From assembly GCA_019912665.1 (NCBI GenBank), contig JAIOIE010000018.1:124001-188000 (forward strand): 64,000 nt of DNA. Reading direction: 5' to 3'. The notes below the pieces were generated by a model. That model saw only the letters and a list, made by a program, of their open reading frames with translations. It had not been told where the DNA came from and made no database searches. Made by a program: the position numbers and the translations under genes. The stretch comes from Deltaproteobacteria bacterium (GTDB lineage Bacteria > Desulfobacterota > GWC2-55-46). Below, one piece after another: positions 1-8,915 of this stretch (within the stretch, counting starts at the first letter, position 1; every line of letters starts with the position of its first letter).

Positions 1-1
1 G

Positions 2-1507
2 CTCGCCCCCGGAGTTTGCCTGAGATTATGGCCCGAGCACATGAACGCGGCCCTAAAGGAACGGGCCACGCCCGAGATACTGGAAGCCGATCTCCTGCCC
101 CTTGCCCTTGAGCTTTCGGTCTGGGGGGCCGCCGACCCGGAGAAACTCAGGTGGCTCGACCCGCCCCCGAAAGGGGGGCTCTCCCAGGCAAGGGAGCTTC
201 TCTTCCGACTCGGGGCCGTAGGGCACGACAGCAGCGCAACCGCCCACGGAAGGGAGATGGCGAGGCTGCCGCTCCACCCGCGCCTTGCGCACATGGTAAT
301 AAGGGGAAACTCCATAGGGCTCGGCGCGCTCGCCTGCCATATCGCCGCCTTCCTTACGGAGCGGGACTTCCTCAAGGACGAAAGGGACCCGGACCTGCGC
401 CACAGGCTTGAGCTACTCTCTGGCGGCGCCCGCGGCGGGACCCATACCATCGACAGGGGCGCCTTTGAAAGGGTGAAAGCAGCCGCCCGGCAGCTCGAAA
501 GAGCGCTCGGGATAAAGGGCAAGCCAGGAGACCCGGACAAGGCCGGGCTACTCCTTGCGTTCGCGTATCCGGACAGGATTGGGAAAAGAAGGGGCGGCGG
601 AGGGGCCGACCGCTATCTCCTCGCGAACGGAAGGGGCGCGCTCCTTCCGCCCTCGACCGCGAGCGAAGAATACATTGTCGCCGCGAGCCTAGAAGGCGGA
701 GAGAGGGAATCCCGCGTCTTCCTCGCGGCCCCTTTCCCCGGACCCTGGCTTGAGGAGTATTTCACTGACCAGATAGAGGCGATAGACATCATCGATTGGG
801 ACCAGCAGGAGAAATGCGTTATCGCCAGGGCCGAAAAGAGGCTATCGGCACTGGTCCTCTCCGAGAGGCAGATTAAGAACCCGGACAGGGAGATGGTGCT
901 TACTGCGCTCATTAAAGGGATCAGGCAGAACGGCATCGGGGCGCTCCCCTGGGACAGGCACTCTGAGGGCCTGCGGTCGCGCATAAACTTTCTAAACCGC
1001 GTAGCCGACCTTACAGGGGCCGTCTTTCCGGACCTTTCGGACGAAAAGCTCCTTGGTTCGCTTGAGGAATGGCTCGGGCCGTTCGCATCCGGCATGACCA
1101 GGCTTGAGCACCTTAAGGGCATTGATATGAAGGCTGCGATCCTCGGCATGCTCTCATGGGATGAGCGCGAATCGCTCGACAGGCTCGCCCCGGCACACAT
1201 CGTGGTCCCGAGCGGCTCGAAGATAACCATCAACTATTCGGGCGAGCGTCCTGTGCTCGCCGTGAGGCTTCAGGAGATGTTCGGGCTCGCCTCGACCCCG
1301 ACGATAGCGGGAGGAAAAATAAAACTCCTCCTTCACCTCCTTTCACCCGCGGGCCGCCCGATGCAGGTAACCGACGACCTTGCCGGGTTCTGGACGTCAA
1401 GCTACCAGCTCGTTAAAAAGGAGCTCCGGGGAAGGTACCCGAAGCACCACTGGCCGGACGACCCGATGATTGCAGAGCCCTCAAGGGGCGCGAAAAGGAA
1501 AAAATAG
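2..1507 (+). CDS. hrpB: ATP-dependent helicase HrpB, C-terminal part (5' end outside window)
   Basis: The reading frame is open from the left edge, so the gene begins outside the window. The first visible residues (PGVCLRLWPEH) match the end of the HrpB helicase core. They are followed by the helicase-associated region (around AREMARLPLHPRLAHMV) and the long HrpB-specific C-terminal domain (from about FLNRVADLTG to the basic tail AKRKK). HrpB is a DEAH/DExH-box ATPase of uncertain cellular role, related to HrpA; the Walker motifs lie upstream and are not visible. About 500 residues are present of the usual 800 or so. It ends in a 24-nt perfect palindrome. Confidence 0.9.
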   Translation, partial: LAPGVCLRLWPEHMNAALKERATPEILEADLLPLALELSVWGAADPEKLRWLDPPPKGGLSQARELLFRLGAVGHDSSATAHGREMARLPLHPRLAHMVIRGNSIGLGALACHIAAFLTERDFLKDERDPDLRHRLELLSGGARGGTHTIDRGAFERVKAAARQLERALGIKGKPGDPDKAGLLLAFAYPDRIGKRRGGGGADRYLLANGRGALLPPSTASEEYIVAASLEGGERESRVFLAAPFPGPWLEEYFTDQIEAIDIIDWDQQEKCVIARAEKRLSALVLSERQIKNPDREMVLTALIKGIRQNGIGALPWDRHSEGLRSRINFLNRVADLTGAVFPDLSDEKLLGSLEEWLGPFASGMTRLEHLKGIDMKAAILGMLSWDERESLDRLAPAHIVVPSGSKITINYSGERPVLAVRLQEMFGLASTPTIAGGKIKLLLHLLSPAGRPMQVTDDLAGFWTSSYQLVKKELRGRYPKHHWPDDPMIAEPSRGAKRKK

Positions 1508-1529
1508 CAGGGTGTTTAAACACCCTGCT
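1506..1529. terminator. 24-nt perfect palindrome at the end of hrpB
   Basis: Two 12-nt arms (agcagggtgttt and its exact complement) meet with no loop bases, beginning inside the hrpB stop codon. There is no T-tract after it, so it is either a weak terminator or a symmetric protein-binding site. Confidence 0.35.
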
Positions 1530-1619
1530 AAGCAATCCACGGATGGTTGCCAAATTGCGAAGACTATCCAAGTCGAGCAATTCGTGAGGCTTGGACGGAT
1601 TCATTCCTGCCAAGACGTG

Positions 1620-1649
1620 GTTGAAAAAGCCCAGGAGGACTTTTTCAAC
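1620..1649. repeat. 10-bp inverted repeat (gttgaaaaag) before the aminotransferase gene
   Basis: gttgaaaaag and ctttttcaac flank a 10-nt loop just upstream of the malY/patB-like start. The arm sequence resembles the ends (gctgaaaaagc) of the repeat at 17810-17930, so this may be a degenerate relative of that family. Confidence 0.45.
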
Positions 1650-1679
1650 ATCCTGATAGAAAGCCGGAGGAATACAGGC

Positions 1680-2849
1680 GTGAAATATGACTTCGACAGG
1701 ATAATCTCCAGGACCGGGACCGACTCGGTCAAATGGGACCACCACCAGATGAAGGGCGAGGTGGAGGATGTGATCCCCATGTCCATAGCCGACATGGATT
1801 TTGAGGCCCCGGACTTCGTTATCGACGCGGTGGTCGAAAGGGCCAGGCACGGCGTCTTCGGATATACGGTTGTGCCAGAGGGCTATTTTTCTTCACTCTC
1901 CAAATGGCTCTTGAAGAGGTCCGGCTGGGAGGTCAGGAAGGAATGGATAAGGCCCACACCCGGGGTCATCCCGGCACTCGCCTTCGCGGTGCAGACCTTT
2001 ACCGAGCCCGGGGACAGGATCGTGATACAGCCGCCCGTCTATCACCCGTTCAGGGCCGTCATTGCCGATAACGGCAGGGTCGTCGTGAATAACCCGCTTA
2101 AATGCGAAGGCAACACGTACTCCATGGACATCGAGGGCTTTAAGCGCGTAATCGACGGCAGGACGAAAATGGTCATCATCTCAAGCCCGCATAACCCTGT
2201 GGGCAGGGTCTGGCTGAGGGACGAGCTCAAAGATCTGACGGAAGTCTGCCTCGAGAACGGCATAATCATCATATCAGATGAAATACACGCGGACCTCGTA
2301 ATGCCGGGCTGCACGCACACGCCCACGGCAATGCTTTCTGACGAGGTCTCGAGTATTACCGTCACATGCACCTCGCCGAGCAAGACCTTCAACCTCGCCG
2401 AGCTGCACGTGGCAAATGTCATAATACCGGACAAGTGGCTCTATGAGAGGTTCGACCTGGCGCTCTCCAAGGCAGGGCTCAAGAGGCCGAACGTGCTCGG
2501 CATGGCCGCCCTGGAGGCCGCGTACGCAAAAGGCGGCGAATGGGTCAACGAGCTTATAACCTATCTCAACGGGAACTATCTTTTTATGAGGGATTTTTTC
2601 CGGGAAAAACTCCCGGAGGTAAAGGTCTCGGCCATGGAAGGGACGTATCTCGGGTGGCTCGATTTCAGGGGCCTCGGCCTCCCGGAGGCCTCGGTAGATG
2701 AAGGGCTCCTTTTGAAAGCACGAGTCGATATGACGCCCGGACGCATATTCGGCCCCGGCGGGGAAGGCTTTTACAGGATGAACCTCGCCTGCCCTAGAGC
2801 GGTGCTCGAAAAAGCGCTCAGCCGGATATATGGGGCTTTCAGAAAATAG
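1680..2849 (+). CDS. MalY/PatB-type PLP-dependent C-S lyase or aminotransferase
   Basis: This is a fold-type I aminotransferase of about 389 residues. The N-terminus (VKYDFDRIISRTGTDSVKW, then PMSIADMDF) is the PatB/MalY cystathionine beta-lyase signature. PLP-site features are HNPVGRVW (Asn about 172), SDEIHADL (Asp about 200) and SPSKTFNLA (Schiff-base Lys about 235). The start is placed at GTG 1680, which has GGAGG nine bases upstream and where family homology begins; the frame stays open further upstream but that part looks like intergenic repeat. Family members cleave cystathionine or cysteine conjugates or act as transaminases; the substrate here is not determinable. The usual glycine after NLA is Glu. 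Confidence 0.85.
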   Translation: MKYDFDRIISRTGTDSVKWDHHQMKGEVEDVIPMSIADMDFEAPDFVIDAVVERARHGVFGYTVVPEGYFSSLSKWLLKRSGWEVRKEWIRPTPGVIPALAFAVQTFTEPGDRIVIQPPVYHPFRAVIADNGRVVVNNPLKCEGNTYSMDIEGFKRVIDGRTKMVIISSPHNPVGRVWLRDELKDLTEVCLENGIIIISDEIHADLVMPGCTHTPTAMLSDEVSSITVTCTSPSKTFNLAELHVANVIIPDKWLYERFDLALSKAGLKRPNVLGMAALEAAYAKGGEWVNELITYLNGNYLFMRDFFREKLPEVKVSAMEGTYLGWLDFRGLGLPEASVDEGLLLKARVDMTPGRIFGPGGEGFYRMNLACPRAVLEKALSRIYGAFRK

Positions 2850-2929
2850 CATCGCGCTTTTCTGCTATACTCCGATTAAGGGCGCCTGAAATCATACAGA
2901 GATATGGTCTGCGAGTATAGGGGGGTCGG

Positions 2930-3337
2930 ATGAGGCATTTCCTTATTACCGTTCTCATGATTGCGCTTGGAGCAGTACCGGCGCTCTCACAGCCGGAAGG
3001 CGATGCATACGAGGCGCGAATCGGGCCGGACTGGGTCCAAAGGGCGGAAGTGGCCGCCGGGAGCTATTATTTCAGACCCGGCCATATAATCGTCAAGGCC
3101 GGGGTGCCTGTCGAGCTTGAATTGAAGTCCGAAGCATTGATTATCCCGCACGACTTTATCATAAACGCCCCGGAAGCCGGGATCGAGGTTTCGGAGGAGC
3201 TTACGAGGAAACCGGTCTTCATAAGGTTCACGCCGACAAAAGCAGGCAAATACCCGTTCCACTGCGGGAAGGACTTCCCTTTTCAAAAGAGCCACAGGGA
3301 AAAAGGAATGGAAGGCGTGCTCGAAGTGGTACCCTGA
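2930..3337 (+). CDS. Small exported cupredoxin-like copper protein
   Basis: This 135-residue protein has a Sec signal (hydrophobic residues 4-19, cleavage near ALS-QPE) followed by a single cupredoxin domain. Candidate type-1 copper ligands are His74 (IIPHDF), Cys112 (FHCGKDF), His122 and Met127 (SHREKGMEG). The fold resembles nitrosocyanin/plastocyanin-like and COX2-like single-domain proteins, so periplasmic electron transfer or copper handling is likely. It is a stand-alone gene preceded by ggggggtcgg near the start and followed by a strong hairpin. The physiological partner is unknown; it could feed one of the copper or haem enzymes elsewhere in the window, but that is inference. Confidence 0.8.
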   Translation: MRHFLITVLMIALGAVPALSQPEGDAYEARIGPDWVQRAEVAAGSYYFRPGHIIVKAGVPVELELKSEALIIPHDFIINAPEAGIEVSEELTRKPVFIRFTPTKAGKYPFHCGKDFPFQKSHREKGMEGVLEVVP

Positions 3338-3366
3338 AATTCCTTTTTCGCGCTGCAGGGAAACGG

Positions 3367-3399
3367 GATAGCGCCGTTCCCAAAGGGAACGGCGCTATC
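3367..3399. terminator. Strong hairpin between convergent genes
   Basis: A perfect 15-bp stem (gatagcgccgttccc and complement) with a 3-nt AAA loop lies between the convergent cupredoxin and ferredoxin genes. The T-tract is poor on both strands, so efficiency is uncertain, but the position fits a bidirectional terminator. Confidence 0.6.
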
Positions 3400-3434
3400 G
3401 ATAAAACGCGTCCTGTTCTTTTATTCTTTCCCGC

Positions 3435-3761
3435 TTACTTCCAATCCCTGTCTTCCATCACCTTCCTGACGACGGGTTTCCCCCCGATAAGGTGCTCCTT
3501 TGTGATGGCCGCCGCGTCTGCCGGGGCCAGGTCCCTGTAGAAGACGTTGTCCGGGAATACGGCGGCAATGGGCCCCTCGAAACACGGCCCCATGCAGCCG
3601 GTCTGCACGAGCGCGAACCTGCCGAAGAGGTCCTGCTGCTCGAATTCCTTTGCGAAAGCCATGAGCACCTCGCGGCCTCCCCTCAGCGTGCACGAGCCCT
3701 TCGGGTGCCCTTCGGGCCTCTCGTTCACGCACACGTAGACGAACTTTTCCGGTTTTGCCAT
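3435..3761 (-). CDS. Thioredoxin-like [2Fe-2S] ferredoxin
   Basis: At 108 residues it matches the size of the thioredoxin-fold 2Fe-2S ferredoxins (Aquifex Fd4 / Azotobacter FeSII type, related to the NuoE C-terminal domain). The four cluster ligands are visible: Cys11 (VCVNERP), Cys24 (GSCTLRGG), and Cys56 and Cys60 (TGCMGPC). It is cytoplasmic, with no signal peptide. A good GGAGGGG Shine-Dalgarno lies before the ATG. These proteins are electron carriers; the partner is not indicated by the neighbours. Confidence 0.87.
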   Translation of the reverse strand: MAKPEKFVYVCVNERPEGHPKGSCTLRGGREVLMAFAKEFEQQDLFGRFALVQTGCMGPCFEGPIAAVFPDNVFYRDLAPADAAAITKEHLIGGKPVVRKVMEDRDWK

Positions 3762-3850
3762 GTCCCCTCCTGTAGAAAATCCAATTTACGGCCCCACGGG
3801 GCCTGGCCAATGGATTATATCAGGAAATCGGGATTCGCGGCAGGTTGCCC

Positions 3851-3897
3851 TAATAAAAAGAGCCCTGAAACCCGGTTTTCCGGGTTTCAGGGCTCTT
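3851..3897 (-). terminator. Rho-independent terminator of the tRNA-Val/tRNA-Asp unit
   Basis: An 18-bp perfect stem (aagagccctgaaacccgg and complement) with a 4-nt loop is followed on the minus strand by TTTTTATT. It lies directly downstream of tRNA-Asp. Confidence 0.85.
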
Positions 3898-3903
3898 CGT
3901 GTC

Positions 3904-3980
3904 TGGCGGGGCCGACGGGACTCGAACCCGCGCCCTCTGGCTTGACAGGCCAGCGTTATAACCGACTTAACTACGGCCCC
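3904..3980 (-). tRNA. tRNA-Asp (GUC)
   Basis: A 77-nt cloverleaf: acceptor GGGGCCG/CGGCCCC, anticodon stem CTGGC/GCCAG with loop CTGTCAA (anticodon GTC), T-arm GCGGG-TTCGAGT-CCCGT and an encoded CCA end. It is read on the minus strand after tRNA-Val. Confidence 0.96.
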
Positions 3981-4040
3981 GTGTTTTTTACGCTTAAAAA
4001 AGCCTGCCCTCTTATTATAGCAGGGTGCGGCTGTAATTCA

Positions 4041-4116
4041 TGGTAGGCGGAACAGGGTTCGAACCTGTGACCCCAGCCTTGTAAGGGCTGTGCTCTACCG
4101 ACTGAGCTATCCGCCC
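4041..4116 (-). tRNA. tRNA-Val (UAC)
   Basis: A 76-nt cloverleaf: acceptor GGGCGGA/TCCGCCT with a G-U first pair, anticodon loop CTTACAA (anticodon TAC), T-arm ACAGG-TTCGAAC-CCTGT and an encoded CCA. It is probably co-transcribed with the tRNA-Asp 60 nt downstream. Confidence 0.96.
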
Positions 4117-4180
4117 TCTGAAACCGGCGCGGCTTAGTGCTTCTTAGCCGCCCAAAATCAAACTGCCCGGCCTCTCAAGT

Positions 4181-4216
4181 TGAATCCCCCGCCTTTCGGT
4201 GGGGGATTCAGTTTTT
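4181..4216. terminator. Hairpin downstream of lon
   Basis: A stem of tgaatccccc(g)cc with its complement around a TTTC loop, about 45 nt after the lon stop codon. The T-tract (TTTTTT) is on the plus-strand side, so on the minus strand it acts as an mRNA 3'-end hairpin at best. Confidence 0.5.
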
Positions 4217-4255
4217 TATCAGTTTTGGCCTCCCCTGTCAAGGAGATTCGAAGCC

Positions 4256-6706
4256 TTAGTGCCTTACGAGGTCTCCTGCAACAGGCGCGGGCGCCTCGGC
4301 AGGAGCATCAGGTACGACCGCCTTCTCGACGGCCTTGACCTTGAATATCTCTTCCCTGGTCTTCGCGTCCAGCGCCTTTATGAGCACCTCGTCCATGTGC
4401 TCGACGAGCTCGGTTTTGACCTTCTTAAGGATCTGCTGCGGTATCTCCTTAAGGTCCTTCTCGTTCTCGGCCGGTATGAGCACCTTGGGTATGCCGGCCC
4501 TGTGCGCCGCCAGGAGCTTCTCCTTCAGGCCGCCTATGGGAAGGACTTTCCCGCGTAGCGTTATCTCGCCGGTCATGGCCACGTCCTTGCGGACGGCTAT
4601 CTTCGTCAATGCCGATACGAGCGCCGTTGCCATGGTGATACCGGCGGACGGCCCGTCCTTCGGGATTGCGCCCTCGGGCACGTGGATGTGTATGTCGAGC
4701 TTCTGGTAGAAGTCCCTCTCGAGGCCGAGCTCGGTTGCGCGGCTCCGGACGTAGGTCATCGCGGCCTGCGCGGACTCCTGCATCACCTCTCCGAGTTTTC
4801 CGGTTATCGTGAGCTTCCCCTTTCCGGGGACCAGCGCCACCTCTATTACCAGGAGCTCGCCTCCGACCTCTGTCCAGGCAAGGCCGGTGGCCATGCCCAC
4901 CTCGTTCGTCTTGTCCACAGTGCCGTAGCGATAGGGCGGCACTCCAAGGTACTTGGCGAGCGACCTGGCCGTTACCGTCACCTTCGCGTTCAGGCCCTTC
5001 TTCAGTATCTCCTTTGCCGCCTTCCTGCATATGGCAGCGACCTGGCGCTCGAGGTTCCTGACTCCGGCCTCTTTCGTGTATCTCCTTATGAGCATGAGGA
5101 TGGTGGATTTCCCCATGTCCAGGTTCGCCTTTGTAAGGCCGTGCATCTTGAGCTGCTTCGGGAGCAGGAACCGCTCCACGATGTGGAGCTTCTCAAGCTC
5201 GGTGTACCCGGGTATCCTTATAAGCTCCATCCTGTCGAGGAGCGGGTAAGGGATGCCCTGCACCGAGTTGGCGGTCGTTATGAACATTATCTTCGAGAGG
5301 TCGTAGTCGCAGTCCAGGTAATGGTCGCTGAACGTATGGTTCTGCTCCGGGTCCAGTACCTCGAGCAATGCGCTTGCCGGGTCCCCCCTGAAATCGTGGC
5401 TCATCTTGTCCACCTCGTCCAGGAGGAAGACAGGGTTGTTGGAGCCCGCCTTCTTGAGCGACTGAACTATCTTACCGGGCATGGAGCCTATGTAGGTCCT
5501 CCTGTGGCCCCGTATCTCGGCCTCGTCCTTCACTCCGCCGAGGGAGAGCCTTACGAAGTTCCTGCCGGTGGCCCTTGCGATGGACTTCGCAAGCGAGGTC
5601 TTCCCGACGCCCGGAGGGCCGACAAGGCAGAGTATCGGGCCCTTCATCTCGTCTACGAGGCCCCTTACCGCCAGGTACTCGATTATCCGTTCCTTCACGG
5701 CCTTGAGCCCGTAGTGGTCTTCGTCCAGGACCTTCTCGGCCTCGGTTATGTCCTTCTTCTCGTCGGTGACCGTGTCCCAGGGTAGCGAGAGGAGCCAGTC
5801 TATGTAGTTCCTCGATACCGTGGCCTCGGCCGACATGGGCGACATGAGGCGAAGCTTCTTCAATTCCTGCTTGGCCTTCCTGTTCGCCTCCTTGGACATC
5901 TTCTTGGTCTTGAGCTTTTCCTCGAACTCCTGTATCTCGCCCTTAAGGTCGTCCTTCTCGCCGAGCTCCTTCTGGATGGCCTTCATCTGCTCGGAGAGGT
6001 AGTATTCCTTCTGGGTCTTCTCCATCTGGCGCTTGACCCTCTGGCGGATCTTCTGCTCCACCTCGAGTATCTCGATCTCGTTCTCCATGATGGAGTAGAG
6101 CCTCTCGAGCCTCTTGGTGGGGCTCGGGAGCGCCAGCAGCGCCTGCTTGTCCTCTATCTTGATGGTCAGGTGCGAGCAGATGGTGTCCGCGAGCCTGCCC
6201 GGGTCCTCTATCGAGGATACGCTCATGAGCATCTCGGGCGGGACCCTCTTGTTGAACTTCACGTAGGACTCGAAGGACTTAACGACCGACCTCGTAAGGG
6301 CTTCGGTCTCGACGGTCTCGTCTATGACCTCCTCGACCTCCTCGACCGCGACCATGAAGCAGTCGTCCTCGGAGACGTACTCCTTTATCTTCGCCCTCTT
6401 CTTGCCCTCGACAAGCACCTTTACGGTGCCGTCCGGGAGCCTGAGGAGCTGGAGAATAGTGCCGAGCGTGCCTACGTCGTAGATGTCGTCCTGGCCGGGC
6501 TCCTCGGTCTTGGCCTTCTTCTGGGCGGCGAGCAGTATGGACTTGTCCGAGCCCATCGCGAGCTCGAGGGCCTTTATGGACTTCTCCCTTCCCACGAAGA
6601 GGGGCACTACCATGTATGGAAATATTATTATGTCCCTTAACGGTATGAGCGGGACTATCATCCTGTCTCTCTTCAAATCCCTTCCTCCCTTTATGAAGGA
6701 CAGCAT
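4256..6706 (-). CDS. lon: ATP-dependent endopeptidase La (Lon)
   Basis: An 816-residue Lon protease with all three regions: an N-terminal substrate-recognition domain (from about residue 16, [16 protein letters not shown]), an AAA+ module with Walker [10 protein letters not shown] and sensor regions, and an S16 peptidase domain with the catalytic Ser687 (PKDGPSAG) and Lys730 (LKEKLL). It degrades misfolded and regulatory proteins in the cytosol. The ATG at 6706 has GGAGGG about eight bases upstream. It is the last gene of tig-clpP-clpX-lon, the usual order in many proteobacteria. The C-terminus carries a short Ala/Pro-rich extension ([10 protein letters not shown]) not needed for catalysis. 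Confidence 0.97.
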   Translation of the reverse strand: MLSFIKGGRDLKRDRMIVPLIPLRDIIIFPYMVVPLFVGREKSIKALELAMGSDKSILLAAQKKAKTEEPGQDDIYDVGTLGTILQLLRLPDGTVKVLVEGKKRAKIKEYVSEDDCFMVAVEEVEEVIDETVETEALTRSVVKSFESYVKFNKRVPPEMLMSVSSIEDPGRLADTICSHLTIKIEDKQALLALPSPTKRLERLYSIMENEIEILEVEQKIRQRVKRQMEKTQKEYYLSEQMKAIQKELGEKDDLKGEIQEFEEKLKTKKMSKEANRKAKQELKKLRLMSPMSAEATVSRNYIDWLLSLPWDTVTDEKKDITEAEKVLDEDHYGLKAVKERIIEYLAVRGLVDEMKGPILCLVGPPGVGKTSLAKSIARATGRNFVRLSLGGVKDEAEIRGHRRTYIGSMPGKIVQSLKKAGSNNPVFLLDEVDKMSHDFRGDPASALLEVLDPEQNHTFSDHYLDCDYDLSKIMFITTANSVQGIPYPLLDRMELIRIPGYTELEKLHIVERFLLPKQLKMHGLTKANLDMGKSTILMLIRRYTKEAGVRNLERQVAAICRKAAKEILKKGLNAKVTVTARSLAKYLGVPPYRYGTVDKTNEVGMATGLAWTEVGGELLVIEVALVPGKGKLTITGKLGEVMQESAQAAMTYVRSRATELGLERDFYQKLDIHIHVPEGAIPKDGPSAGITMATALVSALTKIAVRKDVAMTGEITLRGKVLPIGGLKEKLLAAHRAGIPKVLIPAENEKDLKEIPQQILKKVKTELVEHMDEVLIKALDAKTREEIFKVKAVEKAVVPDAPAEAPAPVAGDLVRH

Positions 6707-6828
6707 CTCTAAAACCCTCCGGGCCGGGCTGATGGCCGGCCCTGGCGCTTACTGCCCAAAACCCGGGCGCCGCCACTTTCGGCGGCCCGTTATACGAAAA
6801 CTTGAAATACGCCGATTCGGGCGGGGTT

Positions 6829-8085
6829 TCAGGCCGTCTCAGCCCTGTTGCCGTACACGATTATGGGCTTGGCCTTGTCGAAGATAACGTCCTCGTTGAT
6901 TATGCACTCCTTGATGTTGGTCTGCGAGGGAAGCTCGTACATCGTATCGAGCATCACGTTCTCGAGGATGGCGCGGAGGCCCCTTGCCCCCGCCTTCCTC
7001 CTCATAGACTCCTTCGCGACCGCAGCAAGCGCGCTGTCCGTGAATTTGAGCTTCACGTTCTCGAACTCGAAGAGCTTCTGGTACTGCTTTATGAGTGCGT
7101 TCCTGGGCTCCGTGAGTATCCTCACCAGGTCCTTCTCATTGAGCTCGTCGAGGACGGCCGTCACCGGGAGCCTGCCCATGAACTCGGGTATGAGCCCGTA
7201 TTTGAGGAAGTCGCCGGGCTCGACCTGGTGCATGAGCTTCGTGTAGCTCGTGTCCACGTCCTTCTGCTTCGATTCGTCCGTGCTGAAGCCCACGGCCCTC
7301 TTCCCTACTCTCTGCGCCACAATAGAATCCAGGCCCGAGAATGCCCCGCCGCAGATGAAGAGTATGTTGGTGGTGTCCACCTGCAGGAACTCCTGCTGCG
7401 GGTGCTTGCGGCCGCCCTTGGGCGGCACGTTGGCCACGGTCCCCTCGATTATCTTAAGGAGCGCCTGTTGTACGCCCTCGCCTGAGACGTCCCTGGTTAT
7501 GGAGGGGCTGTCGCTCTTCCTCGATATCTTGTCGATCTCGTCTATATAGACTATGCCCTTCTGGCACCTCTCGATGTCGTACTCGGAGTTCTGCAGAAGG
7601 GAGAGTATTATGTTCTCAACGTCCTCGCCCACGTACCCGGCCTCGGTGAGGGTGGTGGCGTCGGCTATGGTGAAGGGAACGTTCAGAATCTTCGCGAGGG
7701 TCTGCGCAAGAAGGGTCTTCCCGGAGCCGGTCGGGCCGACCAGGAGTATGTTGGACTTCTGGAGCTCCACGTTCCCGAGGGACACCTTGGACTCGATCCG
7801 CTTGTAGTGGTTGTGGACCGCGACCGAGAGAACCCTTTTTGCGTGCTCCTGTCCGATGACGTACTCGTCGAGGATGTTCTTTATCTCCGCGGGCTTCGGG
7901 ATGGCATGCTCCCTCTTCTTGAACTCCTCTTTCTCGTACTCCTCGGCAATGATGTCATTGCAGAGCTCGATGCACTCGTCGCAGATGTACACCATCGGCC
8001 CGGCTACGAGCTTCCTCACCTCATCCTGCCCCTTGCTGCAAAAAGAGCAGGTCAGGTAGCTGCCGCTTTTCTTGTTGATCGACAT
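6829..8085 (-). CDS. clpX: ATP-dependent Clp protease ATP-binding subunit ClpX
   Basis: A 418-residue AAA+ unfoldase. The N-terminal C4 zinc finger is intact (CSFC near residue 13 and CDEC near residue 36). Walker A (GPTGSGKT) and Walker B ([10 protein letters not shown]) are present, and [13 protein letters not shown] is typical of ClpX. It unfolds tagged substrates and feeds them to ClpP, encoded 46 nt upstream in the same direction. A GGAGGAG Shine-Dalgarno precedes the ATG. Confidence 0.97.
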   Translation of the reverse strand: MSINKKSGSYLTCSFCSKGQDEVRKLVAGPMVYICDECIELCNDIIAEEYEKEEFKKREHAIPKPAEIKNILDEYVIGQEHAKRVLSVAVHNHYKRIESKVSLGNVELQKSNILLVGPTGSGKTLLAQTLAKILNVPFTIADATTLTEAGYVGEDVENIILSLLQNSEYDIERCQKGIVYIDEIDKISRKSDSPSITRDVSGEGVQQALLKIIEGTVANVPPKGGRKHPQQEFLQVDTTNILFICGGAFSGLDSIVAQRVGKRAVGFSTDESKQKDVDTSYTKLMHQVEPGDFLKYGLIPEFMGRLPVTAVLDELNEKDLVRILTEPRNALIKQYQKLFEFENVKLKFTDSALAAVAKESMRRKAGARGLRAILENVMLDTMYELPSQTNIKECIINEDVIFDKAKPIIVYGNRAETA

Positions 8086-8131
8086 CTTCTCCTCCGACCA
8101 TTCCTTTGGCCGAAACCCGCGTTATTAATCC

Positions 8132-8737
8132 CTATTTCGGCTTGGCTTCAGTTGTGACTCTCTTCTCTATGACCTTGTCAATTATACCATACTCGACCGC
8201 CTGCTGCCCAGTCATAAAAAAGTCGCGCTCGGTGTCCCTGTGTATCCTGTCGAGCGGCTGGCCGGTATGCCGGGCCAGTATGGTGGTCAGCTCTTCCCTT
8301 ACCCGCAGTATCTCCTTGGCCTGTATGTCTATGTCCGTCGCCTGGCCCTGCGCTCCGCCCAGGGGCTGGTGAATGAGTATCCTCGAATGCGGAAGCGCAT
8401 AGCGCTTGCCCGGCGCGCCACCCGCGAGGAGGAGCGCCCCCATAGAAGCCGCCTGCCCGATGCAGATGGTCGAGACGTCAGGCTTAACGTACTGCATTGT
8501 GTCGTAGATCGCGAGGCCGGCGGTTACGAGCCCACCGGGGGAGTTCACGTAGATGTGGATGTCCTTCTCAGGGTCTTCGGATTCGAGGAAAAGGAGCTGG
8601 GCGACAATCAGGTTCGCGATATTGTCGTCCACGCCGCTCCCCAGGAAGATTATCCTGTCCTTGAGGAGCCTGGAATAGATGTCGTACGACCGCTCTCCCC
8701 TGCCAGTCTGCTCGACTACAATAGGGACAAGATTCAT
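8132..8737 (-). CDS. clpP: ATP-dependent Clp protease proteolytic subunit ClpP
   Basis: A 201-residue serine peptidase with the catalytic triad Ser98 (GQAASMGA), His123 (LIHQPLGG) and Asp172 (DTERDFF). It forms the tetradecameric barrel that partners ClpX. It starts [20 protein letters not shown] like most bacterial ClpPs. The 178-nt gap back to tig is largely filled by a 126-bp palindromic repeat, so clpP may depend on a promoter or processing site in or next to that repeat. Confidence 0.97.
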   Translation of the reverse strand: MNLVPIVVEQTGRGERSYDIYSRLLKDRIIFLGSGVDDNIANLIVAQLLFLESEDPEKDIHIYVNSPGGLVTAGLAIYDTMQYVKPDVSTICIGQAASMGALLLAGGAPGKRYALPHSRILIHQPLGGAQGQATDIDIQAKEILRVREELTTILARHTGQPLDRIHRDTERDFFMTGQQAVEYGIIDKVIEKRVTTEAKPK

Positions 8738-8761
8738 ATCCCCTCCCGTTTATGGCAACCC

Positions 8762-8887
8762 CTAAAAATTGATCTTTTCCCCGGACTCTTTGTCAGGCCG
8801 TGAATAAAAATGCTCACATATTCACATATATGCTCCGCTTTTTATTCCCGGCCCTCACTTGATGCGGGAAAAATGTCTAATTTTTAG
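8762..8887. repeat. MITE-like palindromic element, copy 1
   Basis: A 126-bp imperfect palindrome. The outer arms ctaaaaattgatcttttccc and the complement of gggaaaaatgtctaattttt form terminal inverted repeats, and the core includes aataaaaatgctcacatatt and tgctccgctttttattcccg. A second copy in opposite orientation lies at 32927-33050. It sits between tig and clpP, 25 nt before the clpP start. Confidence 0.8.
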
Positions 8888-8915
8888 AGGCCGCCTGTTT
8901 TTATTGCCGGGCCGA

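Noticed and set aside
3492-4046. Plus-strand open frame across the tRNA-Asp gene
   Set aside because: It contains the translated tRNA/terminator artefact (GRRDSNPRPLA-like and TGLEPAPSGL) and overlaps the ferredoxin gene; no coding signal.
4682-5785. Long plus-strand frames opposite lon, clpX and tig (also 8859-10301)
   Set aside because: They are antisense shadows of conserved genes in GC-rich DNA; the protein sequences show no family features.
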